DNA of 64,000 bases from positions 1-64,000 of the forward strand of contig DXCU01000003.1 in assembly GCA_019115845.1 (NCBI GenBank). Reading direction: 5' to 3'. A program made the position numbers and the translations under genes. This DNA comes from Candidatus Rubneribacter avistercoris. Lineage in GTDB: Bacteria; Actinomycetota; Coriobacteriia; Coriobacteriales; Eggerthellaceae. Position 1 is the stretch's first letter, and the number at the start of each line of letters is the position of its first letter. The notes beneath the pieces are model-generated. The model worked only from the letters and a program-made list of their open reading frames with translations. It made no database searches and was not told the origin of the DNA. Below are positions 34,393 through 43,149 of this stretch, one piece after another.

Positions 34393-37131
34393 CTACCCGT
34401 CCAGCGAGCGAAGCACGTTCGCCAGGGCGTCGTCGGGCCGGTAATGGAGCCGGATGTTCAACAGGTTGTGCGCGACGGGGAACAGGTTCGCGTCCGTTGC
34501 CGCGACGGCCGCCTCGTCAAGCGTGTCCAGCACCTCGGACGTCGGCGCCACGGGCACGCCCGCGCGCGCAAGCTCCTCGTCCACCTGCTCGCGCGGCACC
34601 AGCTGCGCACCCGTCTCGTCCACAAGCTCGCGCAGCTCGGCCGCAGCCTGCACGGCCGCCACGGAAGAGGCGGCCATCGACTTGAGGTAGCACGCAGCCC
34701 CGGCTTGCGCCCGGCCCGCCTTCCACAGCACATAGGCAAGCTGGTAGTAGGCCATGGCGATGTCGCTTGGCCGCACGGCCACCCGCAGCCCCTCCTGCAA
34801 GACGCGCGCCGCGTTGTCCATGTCCCCCACCAGCATGTAGACACGCCCCAGCTGGCGATACCCCGCCAAGGTGGCCGGCGCCAGCTCCACGGCGCGCTGG
34901 CCGTAGCGGATGGCCTCGTCGGTGCGGTCGAACGACTGCTCCAGCAGGCGCACGATCTCGAGGTGGCACAGGTAGAACGAGTCGGGGACCAGCTCCACGC
35001 GTTTGCCCGCGTCGGCGGCGGCGCGCTCCGGGCACCCAGCGCCCGCCCGCGCGCGGTTGTACAGCACGCGCGAACTGTAGGAATCGAACGCGCGGAACAC
35101 CATCTGCGCGCCGTCCACGAACCCGTCGAGGGCCGACGCCTCCCTCACGCCGTCGATCAGGGCGGCCACCGCCGCGCTCGGATCCTGATCGACAAGGGAC
35201 TTCGCACGGCCGAGCGCCACCAGGCAGCGGTCCTCCCCCAAATAGCGGCTGACCACCGCGTTCTGATCGCCCATGTCCACGTCGCCCTCGGCCAGCGCGG
35301 CCATCAGGCGCGTGCAGGACGAGAAAGCGCGGTCGTCGCCTGCGCTCGACGCCTGCTCCTGGGCGGAACGGACGATCCTGATGGCCTCGGCGGCGCTGTC
35401 CGCGCCCGCGATGAGGTCCGCCAGGCTCTCGGCCATGCGACGACGCGCCGCGTCGAAGCTGATCCTCACCCCTCGGCTGTCGTCGGAGCCCAGCGCAAGG
35501 CGCGCGCGGTCGGCAAGCAGCATCTCGCGCGTCTCCGGCAGCTCCTTGCGCAGCGTCGCCGTGGGCAGCGCGTCCACGTAGGCGAACGCGTCGGCCGCCT
35601 CGATGTCGAACACCGCTCCGCAGGATCGGTACAAGGGAAACGGATCGGCGGCGCGCGCGCCCTCGAACCGGCCGAAGCCCTCGTACGCCGCACGGTCGAA
35701 CGAGACCTGGGCATACGCCGGAACGCGCGACTCGACGGGGAACTCCCCCGCCTCCTCGCCCTCCTTCGAAGTCGCTTCGTCGGCAAACGGCCTGAGGGCC
35801 AGATCGACGCGCAGCACCGACGGAGACGCCTCGAAAGCCGCAGCTGCCAGGACAAGGCCCACGTGCAGCGCGTAGCGCCGCGCCTGGGCGCCGCGCTCCT
35901 GCAAGGCGGCCTCGACCCGCGCGCCCGCGTGGCCCCCCGCGCCCTCGCGCCACGCCCATCGCGGCATGAGGCCCTCGTCGGGCACCGTCACGTTGAGGGC
36001 GAGCGCTCCTGCGGACGCGTCGAATTGCAACGCCGCCGCTATGCGCACCGGCAGCCGCAGTCGTTCGATGACCGCAGACACCGCGCAACGCACGTCCCAC
36101 TCCCCTCCGGGAGCGCCCTCCAAAGCGCCAACGGGCCGATCGAGGTCGGGATGCTGCAGGGCCACCGTCTCCATCAGGTACGCGTCCCACCGCAGGCAGT
36201 CAGCCTCGCTCGCCAGCGTGGCGCTCTCGCCAAGCGCCTCCGCCACCAAGCGGTAGCGGTTGAGCGCCGCCTCCAAGGCCCACACCGTCCGCTCCGGCAT
36301 GACCGAGCGATCGCCTTCGACGCCCACGTAGTAGGTGTTGGCGTAGCGCACCGTGCTCACCAGGCGTAAAGAGACCTGGTCGTCGTTGAGGTCGGAGAGG
36401 GTCTCCAGCCCGGCGTCGATCAGCCATCCGGCCAGGCAGCGCACAAGGGCGGGAGGCTCAAGCACGGGGTCGGCGTCGGCGGCGCGCACGTCGGCCACGA
36501 TGCCGCGCATGCTCTCCAGCGGGCCCTCGTTGTGCAAGTGGGCGGACAGCAAGTGGGCGGACACGCTCAGCATCCCGCGCGCAGGCACCGCGGGGGCGCC
36601 GAGCGAGGCGCGATGGACGAAGGCCAGGTACGCGCGCGCCAGAGCCTCGTTGTAGGGGATGCCGCTTTCCCGCGCCCCGAAGCGGTACCAGGAGTCATAG
36701 AGCGTGTAACCGCCCCGATCCCTTCGGAACCGCGCCATCTCGCGCGCTTCCCCGTTCTCGTAGACGAACACGAACCCGCACTTTGCGCCCTCGGCGGCCG
36801 ACCGCTCCTCGTCAAGCTCGAACGTCAGGCTGGGCTCGTGCGCCGGCGGGGCCGTCAGCGCGTCGTCGACCGTGAAAGCCCGCCCGTACGGGTCGAGGTA
36901 GGCCACCACGCGCACCGTGTCGCCGTCCAGACGCTCCACCACGTACGAACCGCCCGTGCCGGGCATCGGCAGGCCCTTGAGCGCCATGCCGACTATGCCG
37001 AATGCGTGCTCCTCGCCCTCGTGCCCGGGGATTGGAGGCATCGCGCCCTCAAGCGCTTGGCCTGTGGTCCTGAACGCCTTGTCCAACACCTCCAAACGGT
37101 ACACGCCTTTTCGTCCTGCTACTTGCCGCAC
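34393..37131 (-). CDS. Large TPR-repeat protein of unknown function
   Basis: A 912-residue protein with no signal or membrane segment. The C-terminal ~200 residues contain tetratricopeptide-like helices (AIRYGQRAVELAPATLAGYR, then QLGRVYMLVGDMDNAARVLQ). The N-terminal two thirds are mixed alpha/beta with no family I can name. The GTG at 37131 has AGGAAGG four bases before it; an in-frame start at 37212 has none. It is followed after 129 bases by hisS. Likely a cytoplasmic scaffold; I do not recognise the N-terminal domains. Confidence 0.8.
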   Translation of the reverse strand: MRQVAGRKGVYRLEVLDKAFRTTGQALEGAMPPIPGHEGEEHAFGIVGMALKGLPMPGTGGSYVVERLDGDTVRVVAYLDPYGRAFTVDDALTAPPAHEPSLTFELDEERSAAEGAKCGFVFVYENGEAREMARFRRDRGGYTLYDSWYRFGARESGIPYNEALARAYLAFVHRASLGAPAVPARGMLSVSAHLLSAHLHNEGPLESMRGIVADVRAADADPVLEPPALVRCLAGWLIDAGLETLSDLNDDQVSLRLVSTVRYANTYYVGVEGDRSVMPERTVWALEAALNRYRLVAEALGESATLASEADCLRWDAYLMETVALQHPDLDRPVGALEGAPGGEWDVRCAVSAVIERLRLPVRIAAALQFDASAGALALNVTVPDEGLMPRWAWREGAGGHAGARVEAALQERGAQARRYALHVGLVLAAAAFEASPSVLRVDLALRPFADEATSKEGEEAGEFPVESRVPAYAQVSFDRAAYEGFGRFEGARAADPFPLYRSCGAVFDIEAADAFAYVDALPTATLRKELPETREMLLADRARLALGSDDSRGVRISFDAARRRMAESLADLIAGADSAAEAIRIVRSAQEQASSAGDDRAFSSCTRLMAALAEGDVDMGDQNAVVSRYLGEDRCLVALGRAKSLVDQDPSAAVAALIDGVREASALDGFVDGAQMVFRAFDSYSSRVLYNRARAGAGCPERAAADAGKRVELVPDSFYLCHLEIVRLLEQSFDRTDEAIRYGQRAVELAPATLAGYRQLGRVYMLVGDMDNAARVLQEGLRVAVRPSDIAMAYYQLAYVLWKAGRAQAGAACYLKSMAASSVAAVQAAAELRELVDETGAQLVPREQVDEELARAGVPVAPTSEVLDTLDEAAVAATDANLFPVAHNLLNIRLHYRPDDALANVLRSLDG

Positions 37132-37280
37132 AACCCTTCCTTCCCGATGGTACGCACACAGCTTAGCACGACCGAATGCGCCGATGACGTGCGGCGCCCC
37201 CGCATCGCACAAGCAACACGGGGGCGCCGGCGGATCTTGTCATGCGCGGTGTCTGCGGCGTTGACGCTTCGCGCTTTTCC

Positions 37281-37661
37281 TCAGTGATGGTGGTTGCAGG
37301 CTTGGTCCGCGCCCATGACAGGCGCCTGGCCGGCCGCCACGATGCGCGCCGCATCGCCCACGATAGCGTGCTCGTTGTCGAAGTACACGGTGATGCCCAC
37401 CTGGTTGAAGCCCATGAGCGGGCGCATGCCCATGCCGGCCGCCACGATGGCGTCCACGCCCGCGTCGGCCAGGATGCCCACCGGGCGCAGGCAGCCGCCT
37501 TCCTCATGCGGCGGGTTCGCCACCTCGGTTGCGCCCTTGACCTCTCCGTTTTCAATTTCGACCACCGTGAAGCAATCGCAGTGGCCGAAATGCCCGGCCC
37601 GTTGGGCCTCAAGCCCCGCCGCGCCCATCGTGGGAACCGCCAGCTTCATCGTCTCGCTCAT
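37281..37661 (-). CDS. NifX/NifB-type dinitrogenase iron-molybdenum cofactor family protein
   Basis: A 126-residue protein. It has the family pattern MKLAVPTMGAAGLEAQRAGH, then FGHCDCFTVVEIENGEV and a Gly-rich VAAGMGMRPLMGFNQVGI. The C-terminal ACNHHH and the cysteines C28 and C30 could hold a metal or Fe-S cluster. Outside nitrogen fixers this fold (MTH1175-like) is of uncertain role, probably Fe-S or metal cluster handling. Its start lies 53 bases inside the padR gene, so the two are made together. Confidence 0.85.
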   Translation of the reverse strand: MSETMKLAVPTMGAAGLEAQRAGHFGHCDCFTVVEIENGEVKGATEVANPPHEEGGCLRPVGILADAGVDAIVAAGMGMRPLMGFNQVGITVYFDNEHAIVGDAARIVAAGQAPVMGADQACNHHH

Positions 37662-38322
37662 CTTCGCCTTCCTTCCCCGGAGCCTTCGCGCCCCGGCCCG
37701 ATTCCTGCAGGCCCCCTTCAAGAAGCCCGACGAGCAATTCGTCGAGGCGCCGCCGGTCGCGCAGGACGTCGAGCCACTGCTCGGCCAGCTCCACCCCCTG
37801 CTGCGTGAGCTCGTACTCGCGACGGCGCGGACCCGCCTCGTCGTCGCACCAGCGCGAGACAACCGCGCCCTCCTCCTCAAGCCGCCGCAGCGACCGGTAC
37901 AGCCCGCCCACGTCCACGTCGACCGCGCCACCCGTCCGCTCCAAGATGGTCTTGCGCATGTCGTAGCCGTAGCCGTCCGCGAACAGAAGCGCCGCCAGCG
38001 CGGCCGGCTCCACGAGCGCGCCGCCCCCGCCGCCCCGCCGCCGGCAGCACGGCTTGCGCGGGCCGGGTGCGGGGGTGCCGCCGGGCATGGGGGCGTCGGG
38101 CATGAGGGTGCCGCCGGGCGCAGGAGCGTTGCCGGGTGCTGGGATGCCGCCGGATGCGGGGACGTTGCCGGGTGCGGGGGCGTTGCCGGACATGGAAGCG
38201 CTACCGGATGAGAGGTCGCCGGACACGGAGGCACCGCCAGACGCGGAGTCATCGCCGGGCGCGGAAGCGCCGCCCGCGGCAAAGCCGTCGCTGGGCGCAG
38301 GAGTACGCTCTCCGTTCGACAT
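37609..38322 (-). CDS. PadR-family regulator with a repetitive Pro/Gly/Ala N-terminus
   Basis: A 237-residue protein. The PadR winged helix is at ~100-200 (VEPAALAALLFADGYGYDMR, then GLYRSLRRLEEEGAVVSR). The first ~85 residues are imperfect repeats of the type APGNxPASGG, ending in the basic, cysteine-bearing KPCCRRRGGGGG. PadR proteins normally begin with the winged helix, so this extension is unusual. The ATG at 38322 has AAGGGGGT upstream. It overlaps the NifX-like gene by 53 bases, and a symmetric site at 38383 suggests self-control. Confidence 0.85.
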   Translation of the reverse strand: MSNGERTPAPSDGFAAGGASAPGDDSASGGASVSGDLSSGSASMSGNAPAPGNVPASGGIPAPGNAPAPGGTLMPDAPMPGGTPAPGPRKPCCRRRGGGGGALVEPAALAALLFADGYGYDMRKTILERTGGAVDVDVGGLYRSLRRLEEEGAVVSRWCDDEAGPRRREYELTQQGVELAEQWLDVLRDRRRLDELLVGLLEGGLQESGRGAKAPGKEGEDERDDEAGGSHDGRGGA

Positions 38323-38382
38323 GAGTCCCGACCCCCTTTCCGTTCCGCACGGCATGCGCCGGTCGTGCATGCGCTTCGCAGC

Positions 38383-38401
38383 TATATGACATAAACATAT
38401 A
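38383..38401 (-). promoter_or_regulatory. Candidate PadR operator
   Basis: The dyad TATATG-N7-CATATA lies 61 bases upstream of the padR start in otherwise GC-rich DNA and overlaps AT-rich -10-like sequence. Known PadR sites are AT-rich dyads of this size. Confidence 0.5.
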
Positions 38402-38517
38402 TACTACTGCAACATGCACGCTGTCAACAGGCATTCGGAAAACGGGCATCCGGAAAGAGGAGATCCGGATTCGGGCGGATCGCGGACGCAAGCGCAAGCG
38501 GTCGGCAAGTCGCCCCC

Positions 38518-38662
38518 GATGGCGAGAAATCACCGAAATCGGAAGGATTCGCTCGTGCGCTTTCTCCTCCTGCTGGAAAAACGCCTGATCGTCGATCACA
38601 TGTCATCTTCTCAGAGTCCGAAAGGGACGCGCAGGCTTCCGACTTCGGTGATTTCTCGCCAT
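38518..38662. repeat. Inverted-repeat element 3 (MITE-like)
   Basis: Arms of 28 bp (gatggcgagaaatcaccgaa at 38518, complement at 38635-38662) have one mismatch, around an 89-base centre. No gene. A separate GC hairpin, ccgcccg/cgggcgg, follows at about 38745-38760. Confidence 0.75.
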
Positions 38663-39019
38663 CCGGAGCCCCTCTCTGTTAGCGTCGACATAGGCCGGCC
38701 GCTCCCGCCGAGCAAAGCCCTGCCGGCACCTCGGAAGGCCCCGCCCGTCGGGCGGGAGCTTTCCGAAACGTCCGACCAAGGAAGGCTCGGCTCGGGATTC
38801 GGCAAGCGCGGGTCCACGCCGACGGGAGATTGACAGAGAGAAACCCTTTCATCCTGCAAAACCTTGCGCGCTGGCAACAGCAACATCCCGCGCGCACGCG
38901 ACATCGCACGAGTCGCGGCAACGCGCGGGCTGCCGCAGCGCGCGTGATACAACAAGCTCGCGCGGGCCGCCATGCCAACCCTCCTGCCCCCGCAGCGCGA
39001 GTGCGAGAAAACCGCCGAT

Positions 39020-39165
39020 CATGGCAGGTTTTGACGGAAAATAGCCATCGCCCCCGAAAGCCCTCGGAGATGAGCGACACCGACCAGGGGATATGCGGGG
39101 GACAAGGCGAAAGAGGGTCCGTTGGGTCGGTTCGTACGATCATCTTCCGTCAAAACCCGCCACGA
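39020..39165. repeat. Inverted-repeat element 4 (MITE-like)
   Basis: The arms atggcaggttttgacggaaa (from 39020) and ttccgtcaaaacccgccac (to ~39165) are reverse complements with one or two mismatches, over ~110 bases of unique centre. It lies ~100 bases past the end of the DMSO-reductase operon and may stop or stabilise that transcript. The rest of 38663-39262 shows nothing recognisable. Confidence 0.65.
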
Positions 39166-39262
39166 AACCCAATTTCCGCTGCGCGGCACCGTTAGCATGG
39201 GCAGGCAGGGGCCGCGCGAGGCCCTGCGCACGCAGGCCCGCGCGCCGCAGCCCCTTGCGCCA

Positions 39263-40339
39263 TCAGGCAAGCTCTTTGCCGACTTCGCTCTCGCTTGGAG
39301 AATCGCCAGACGGTACAGCGTTGCAGCCCCGCGTCCTCCTGCCGGGCAGCAGGGACAGAGAGATCGCTTCGCTCGGACACACGTCGGCGCACAACCCGCA
39401 CTTCGTGCACTCCGGAATACGCCGGGAATGAGGGTCGACCTGTTCCGGGCACACCTCGACGCACGCACGACAATCCGTTCCATGCGCACGCAGGCAGCGC
39501 CCCTCGTCCACGCGGGGCCTGAACGTGACGTTCGCCGACGACACGAGGGACGTGAGAGCCGCCACCGGGCACAACGTGCGACACCATCTGCGCAGCACCG
39601 TCACCTCCAACACGAGCACGACGGGAAACACGAGAAGCCCCCACGTCGTCTCGCCGAATTGAAACAGATGCCACAGCCCCACCAACGTGGCCACCGAAAG
39701 CCCCACCGGGCACACCAGGCAGAACACAGGGAACCCGAACACAGCCGCCGATGCAAGCGCGCCCGCCAGAACCGCATGCCGCCCATCAATCCGCACGCCA
39801 TCGCGCTTGCCGCCCACAGGTGCGAGCGCGCAACCATCGCCGCACGAGCCGCGCCCGCGATCGCAGCGCCGACCCGCATCGGAACCCGGAGCGCTAGCGC
39901 AGGATGCAAGCTGCGCACACGCCGCCTCCCCGCCGGACTCGGGCGCCCCGGCATCGGTGACACGTGCTGCGACGTTCGAGTCCGCTCGCTCGGCGCCTGC
40001 GTCAAGATCGCCGGCCCGAGGCTTCCTCCGGAAGAACCGTTGCAGATAGGGCGTGGGGCACACCCACGAACAGAACGCCTTGCCGAACACCGCCACCAAC
40101 GCCAGCGTCAGAGCAAGCAGCAAGAGGGGGTGCAGCATGACCTCCTTCGCGCCGAGCATTGTTTCAAGCGCACCCAAAGGGCAGATAGCCGCGATGAATT
40201 CCACCCCCATCGCCGAATAAGCGCCACTGCCGATGGGGATGAGCAATCCCGCCACAATGACGAGCAGCACGACGCCGGCCACCGCATGACGCTTTCTTTC
40301 CCATGTCCACGATCTCCGCTTATTCTGTCGCTCAGCCAC
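39263..40339 (-). CDS. NapH-like membrane 4Fe-4S protein
   Basis: A 358-residue protein with about five membrane segments and the NapH/NosR-type cysteines: FCSWVCPTPYLQRFF, CLVCPVGLSVATLVGL and LCPVAALTS. A C-terminal two-cluster ferredoxin domain follows (CRACVEVCP, CTKCGLCADVCP). It probably takes electrons from menaquinol. An insertion near residues 110-190 is rich in Ala, Asp and Gly with five cysteines and is not typical of the family. The GTG start overlaps the napG-like gene by 8 bases. Confidence 0.85.
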   Translation of the reverse strand: MAERQNKRRSWTWERKRHAVAGVVLLVIVAGLLIPIGSGAYSAMGVEFIAAICPLGALETMLGAKEVMLHPLLLLALTLALVAVFGKAFCSWVCPTPYLQRFFRRKPRAGDLDAGAERADSNVAARVTDAGAPESGGEAACAQLASCASAPGSDAGRRCDRGRGSCGDGCALAPVGGKRDGVRIDGRHAVLAGALASAAVFGFPVFCLVCPVGLSVATLVGLWHLFQFGETTWGLLVFPVVLVLEVTVLRRWCRTLCPVAALTSLVSSANVTFRPRVDEGRCLRAHGTDCRACVEVCPEQVDPHSRRIPECTKCGLCADVCPSEAISLSLLPGRRTRGCNAVPSGDSPSESEVGKELA

Positions 40340-40937
40340 GGCGCACCTCCTCTGTGGACGAGGCCGCCCGCACGTTGACGCCGCGCATCTTCGACCCCGA
40401 ATACGACCTCAGCGACGCGGATGGGCACACGTGCTCGCATTTCCCGCACCCGTTGCACAATCCTTCGTTCACCACGGGCCTGCGCATGTCATCCAAAGAG
40501 ATGGCTCCGTATTCGCACGCCTCGGCGCACTTCTCGCATCCACCGTCGCCCCATGCCAAACACTCGCCCTCGTCAACAACGGCCACTCCCACGCGCTCTA
40601 CAGACGGATCGAACGGCACGAGCGCGCCGGTGGGGCACACCTCGATGCAACGGTTGCAGAACGTGCAGAACCCCTTGCGGAAGTTCAAATACGGGGTGCG
40701 CACGTTCACCAACCCTTGCTCGATGCGGGCAAGACCGATGCAGTCCGGCTCGCAAACGCTTTGGCACCGGTCGCATTTCAGGCACTTTGCCACGAATGCC
40801 GTCTCATCCTGCCCTCCGGGCGGACGCAGCAGATCGGAGGGACTGCCGAGGGCGCGCGACAGGCCGCCAAGAGCCGCCACGCCCACCGCGCCCGCCGCGC
40901 CCGCAACAAGCGAGCGGCGGTCAAGCGACACAGGCAT
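40332..40937 (-). CDS. NapG-like exported 4Fe-4S ferredoxin
   Basis: A 201-residue protein. A Tat-like signal (SLDRRSLVAGAAGAVGVAAL) leads into four ferredoxin motifs: CLKCDRCQSVCEPDC, CTFCNRCIEVCP, CEKCAEACE and CNGCGKCEHVCP. With the NapH-like protein it would form a quinol-to-reductase electron path outside the membrane. GGAG lies upstream, and the start is within the end of the TorD gene. Confidence 0.87.
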   Translation of the reverse strand: MPVSLDRRSLVAGAAGAVGVAALGGLSRALGSPSDLLRPPGGQDETAFVAKCLKCDRCQSVCEPDCIGLARIEQGLVNVRTPYLNFRKGFCTFCNRCIEVCPTGALVPFDPSVERVGVAVVDEGECLAWGDGGCEKCAEACEYGAISLDDMRRPVVNEGLCNGCGKCEHVCPSASLRSYSGSKMRGVNVRAASSTEEVRRG

Positions 40938-41673
40938 GTCCGCACGCTCCACACAATGCCGTATCCGCATTCGCGCACGGCGCCTCCAGCCCCTCCGCAA
41001 CTTCAACCAAGCTCGCGATAGTCTGCGCATCGTCATGGACGAACGCGCGCGTCACCTGGCTCAATCCACGATAGAACGACGTGCGCGCCACCGCCTCCAC
41101 CGTGTCGCACAGCTTGGCTATCCAATTCAGCTGGTGATCGGTCGAAAAATCGCGCTGCACGCGCAACGCGCGCGCAGCTTCGGCGACATCCCCGCGCGCA
41201 AGCGCGTCGTTGGCTTTGTCGCACATGAGGGCCATGAACTCGAACTCGAACGAGAGGTGGTCTTCCGGAACGAACGCCTCGGCAGTGTCCACGGCCAAGC
41301 CCTCTTCGCAAAAACGGCGGTACACGTCGTCGCGCGCGTCCTGCATGAGCAGGCCCTCGGCACTCGTGAACACCGACTCATACGGCGTCGCACGCCGCTC
41401 GTCGTAGGTGTCGGCGGCCAGAAACGTGCGCGCGTAATCGCTCGCAAGCTCCTGACGCGCGCCGAAGCGCTTACCGCGCAGGTATCGCTGCATGGCCTTC
41501 AGGCCGTCGCGCAGCGGTCCCTCCCCAACGCCCGCAAGCAAATCGCGAGCACGCAGCGCCTCTAGGTCGTCCTCTTTCAGCTCTTGATAGAAATAGCCGG
41601 CGAGCACCCGGTAAAACGCCGCCCGCCCGGCGTTGGCGTCGCACAGCGCGCGCATCGCATCGTCGCGGTCCAT
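40921..41673 (-). CDS. TorD/DmsD-family molybdoenzyme chaperone
   Basis: A 250-residue all-helical protein. Family features are FYRVLAGYFYQELKEDD, the TPYESVFTSAEGLLMQD region and EDHLSFEFEFMALMCDKAN. It binds the Tat signal of the molybdoenzyme and helps cofactor insertion before export. A perfect AAAGGAGG lies before the ATG. A C-terminal tail with three Cys/His (CGACGHACVA) is an oddity. It sits between the membrane anchor and the NapG-like genes. Confidence 0.9.
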   Translation of the reverse strand: MDRDDAMRALCDANAGRAAFYRVLAGYFYQELKEDDLEALRARDLLAGVGEGPLRDGLKAMQRYLRGKRFGARQELASDYARTFLAADTYDERRATPYESVFTSAEGLLMQDARDDVYRRFCEEGLAVDTAEAFVPEDHLSFEFEFMALMCDKANDALARGDVAEAARALRVQRDFSTDHQLNWIAKLCDTVEAVARTSFYRGLSQVTRAFVHDDAQTIASLVEVAEGLEAPCANADTALCGACGHACVA

Positions 41674-41770
41674 ACGACCGCACCTCCTTTCGCGGCGGGG
41701 CTCACCGCGCTTGCGCTCGGCAAGCCCCGCATCTTTGGCCGTCGTCGTGCAGCTTTCGACGGTCAAGCGC

Positions 41771-42574
41771 CTACAGAACCGTCCCCAGATAATCGGCGAC
41801 GGGAACGGAGATCATCCACATGGCGCAACGGTACGCCACCGACCCGGCGACAGCGCACACAAGCGCCGTCGCCGCAAGAGCGCCCGACGCCTCCTCCCGC
41901 GCCCGCGCAGCGGCAAACCCGCACACGATAGGCGCAATACCGGAGCCAGCCAGGCATACCACCGCAGGCAAAGTCGCCGCGGAAAACGCTCCTGCGAACA
42001 CGAGGTACGCGCCGCCCAGCACGAAACCGGCAATACCCGCAACGCCCAAGGCAGTCATCGCACGGCGGGAGGGCTCGGCCTTCATGCCGCATGCGAGCGC
42101 CAGGTACGCCGCAATGCCCGACGGAGCGGCCGTGCCCAGGTAGCCGAGCGGCAGCAAGACGGTGTCCCACACAGGACGTGCCGCCATGATGTAGGAGTAC
42201 CCCGCCATGAACGAGAGCGCCACGCCGAAAACCGCGCCCAAAACGGCGAACGCTTTGCGAGCAGAGGCAGATGCGTCACGCGCGAGTAATACCAGATAAA
42301 CGATCACGCACGCGCCCATAAGCCCCACCAGCACCGCTTCGACGAAGATGCCGCTCGTCGGATGGTTGAGCGCCTCCATCATGCGCTCGGGATGCGACAG
42401 ATGCGCGACCGAGGCGATGCCGCCCACGGCCGCGCACACGAGCGCGACCAGAGCGCCGGCGAAACGGGCGCGAGAAGCCTTGCCCGTGAACTCGCTCGCA
42501 GCCACTGCGGCGAGCATCCAACCGCCCAAGCCGGTCAGAACGGTGAACAGGACCAACGACCACTGGATAGCCAT
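41771..42574 (-). CDS. DmsC-type membrane anchor of a DMSO-reductase-family enzyme
   Basis: A 267-residue protein with about eight membrane segments. It starts MAIQWSLVLFTVLTGLGGWM, close to DmsC proteins, and contains SVAHLSHPERMMEALNHPTS, a family hallmark. It ties the catalytic and Fe-S subunits to the membrane and oxidises menaquinol. The start lies 3 bases past the dmsB stop, with AAGGAGG inside the end of that gene. Confidence 0.92.
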   Translation of the reverse strand: MAIQWSLVLFTVLTGLGGWMLAAVAASEFTGKASRARFAGALVALVCAAVGGIASVAHLSHPERMMEALNHPTSGIFVEAVLVGLMGACVIVYLVLLARDASASARKAFAVLGAVFGVALSFMAGYSYIMAARPVWDTVLLPLGYLGTAAPSGIAAYLALACGMKAEPSRRAMTALGVAGIAGFVLGGAYLVFAGAFSAATLPAVVCLAGSGIAPIVCGFAAARAREEASGALAATALVCAVAGSVAYRCAMWMISVPVADYLGTVL

Positions 42575-42576
42575 GG

Positions 42577-43149
42577 TTACTCGTCCTCCTTCCAGGTGGC
42601 GTACTTCGAGGAGAGGATGTAGCACGTCGCAGGGTTGTTCCCCACGTTCTTCAGATGGTGCACGTCCGCCGGATCGGCAGCGGCAACCGCTTTCGCGGCG
42701 TCGCTGTCCGGATCGTCCAAATCCCCATAAAACCGCGCACCCACGGCGCAGTTCGTAACGCAGTACGGTTCGTCAAGCTGCTGGCACAGCGTGCATTTCT
42801 CCACGCACGCCTCGGCCGTGTTCCATGCGCGCACACCATAGGGGCAGGCCATCATGCAGTACTTGCAGCCAATGCACTTCTCTTTGTCCACCAGCACGAT
42901 GTTCGTGTCGGGGTCGCGGTAGCTCGCGCCCGTGGGGCACACGTGCACGCAGGGAGCGTCTTCGCACTGCTGGCACATCACCGGCAAGAAGTACTGCTCG
43001 ATGTCCGGAAACGTCCCCGTCGGACCCACCTGCACCACCTTGTTCCAGTTCTCGCCCAAGGCGATGCCGTTCTCGTTTTTACATCCGATCATGCACCCGT
43101 AGCACCCGGTGCAGCGGTTCAGATTGACAACTATGGCATAGCGGCTCAT
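42577..43149 (-). CDS. DmsB-type 4Fe-4S electron transfer subunit
   Basis: A 190-residue protein with four cluster motifs: CTGCYGCMIGC, CQQCEDAPCVHVCP, CIGCKYCMMACPYG and CTLCQQLDEPYCVTNC. It passes electrons from the anchor to the catalytic subunit. It lacks its own signal and should ride out with the Tat-exported catalytic subunit. Its ATG overlaps the catalytic gene's TGA (ATGA). Confidence 0.95.
   Translation of the reverse strand: MSRYAIVVNLNRCTGCYGCMIGCKNENGIALGENWNKVVQVGPTGTFPDIEQYFLPVMCQQCEDAPCVHVCPTGASYRDPDTNIVLVDKEKCIGCKYCMMACPYGVRAWNTAEACVEKCTLCQQLDEPYCVTNCAVGARFYGDLDDPDSDAAKAVAAADPADVHHLKNVGNNPATCYILSSKYATWKEDE

Noticed and set aside
37281-38282. A 333-codon frame covering the NifX-like gene and most of padR
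   Set aside because: Its first two thirds are Pro/Ser/His-rich nonsense produced by the padR repeats in another frame; only the last 126 codons are a gene.
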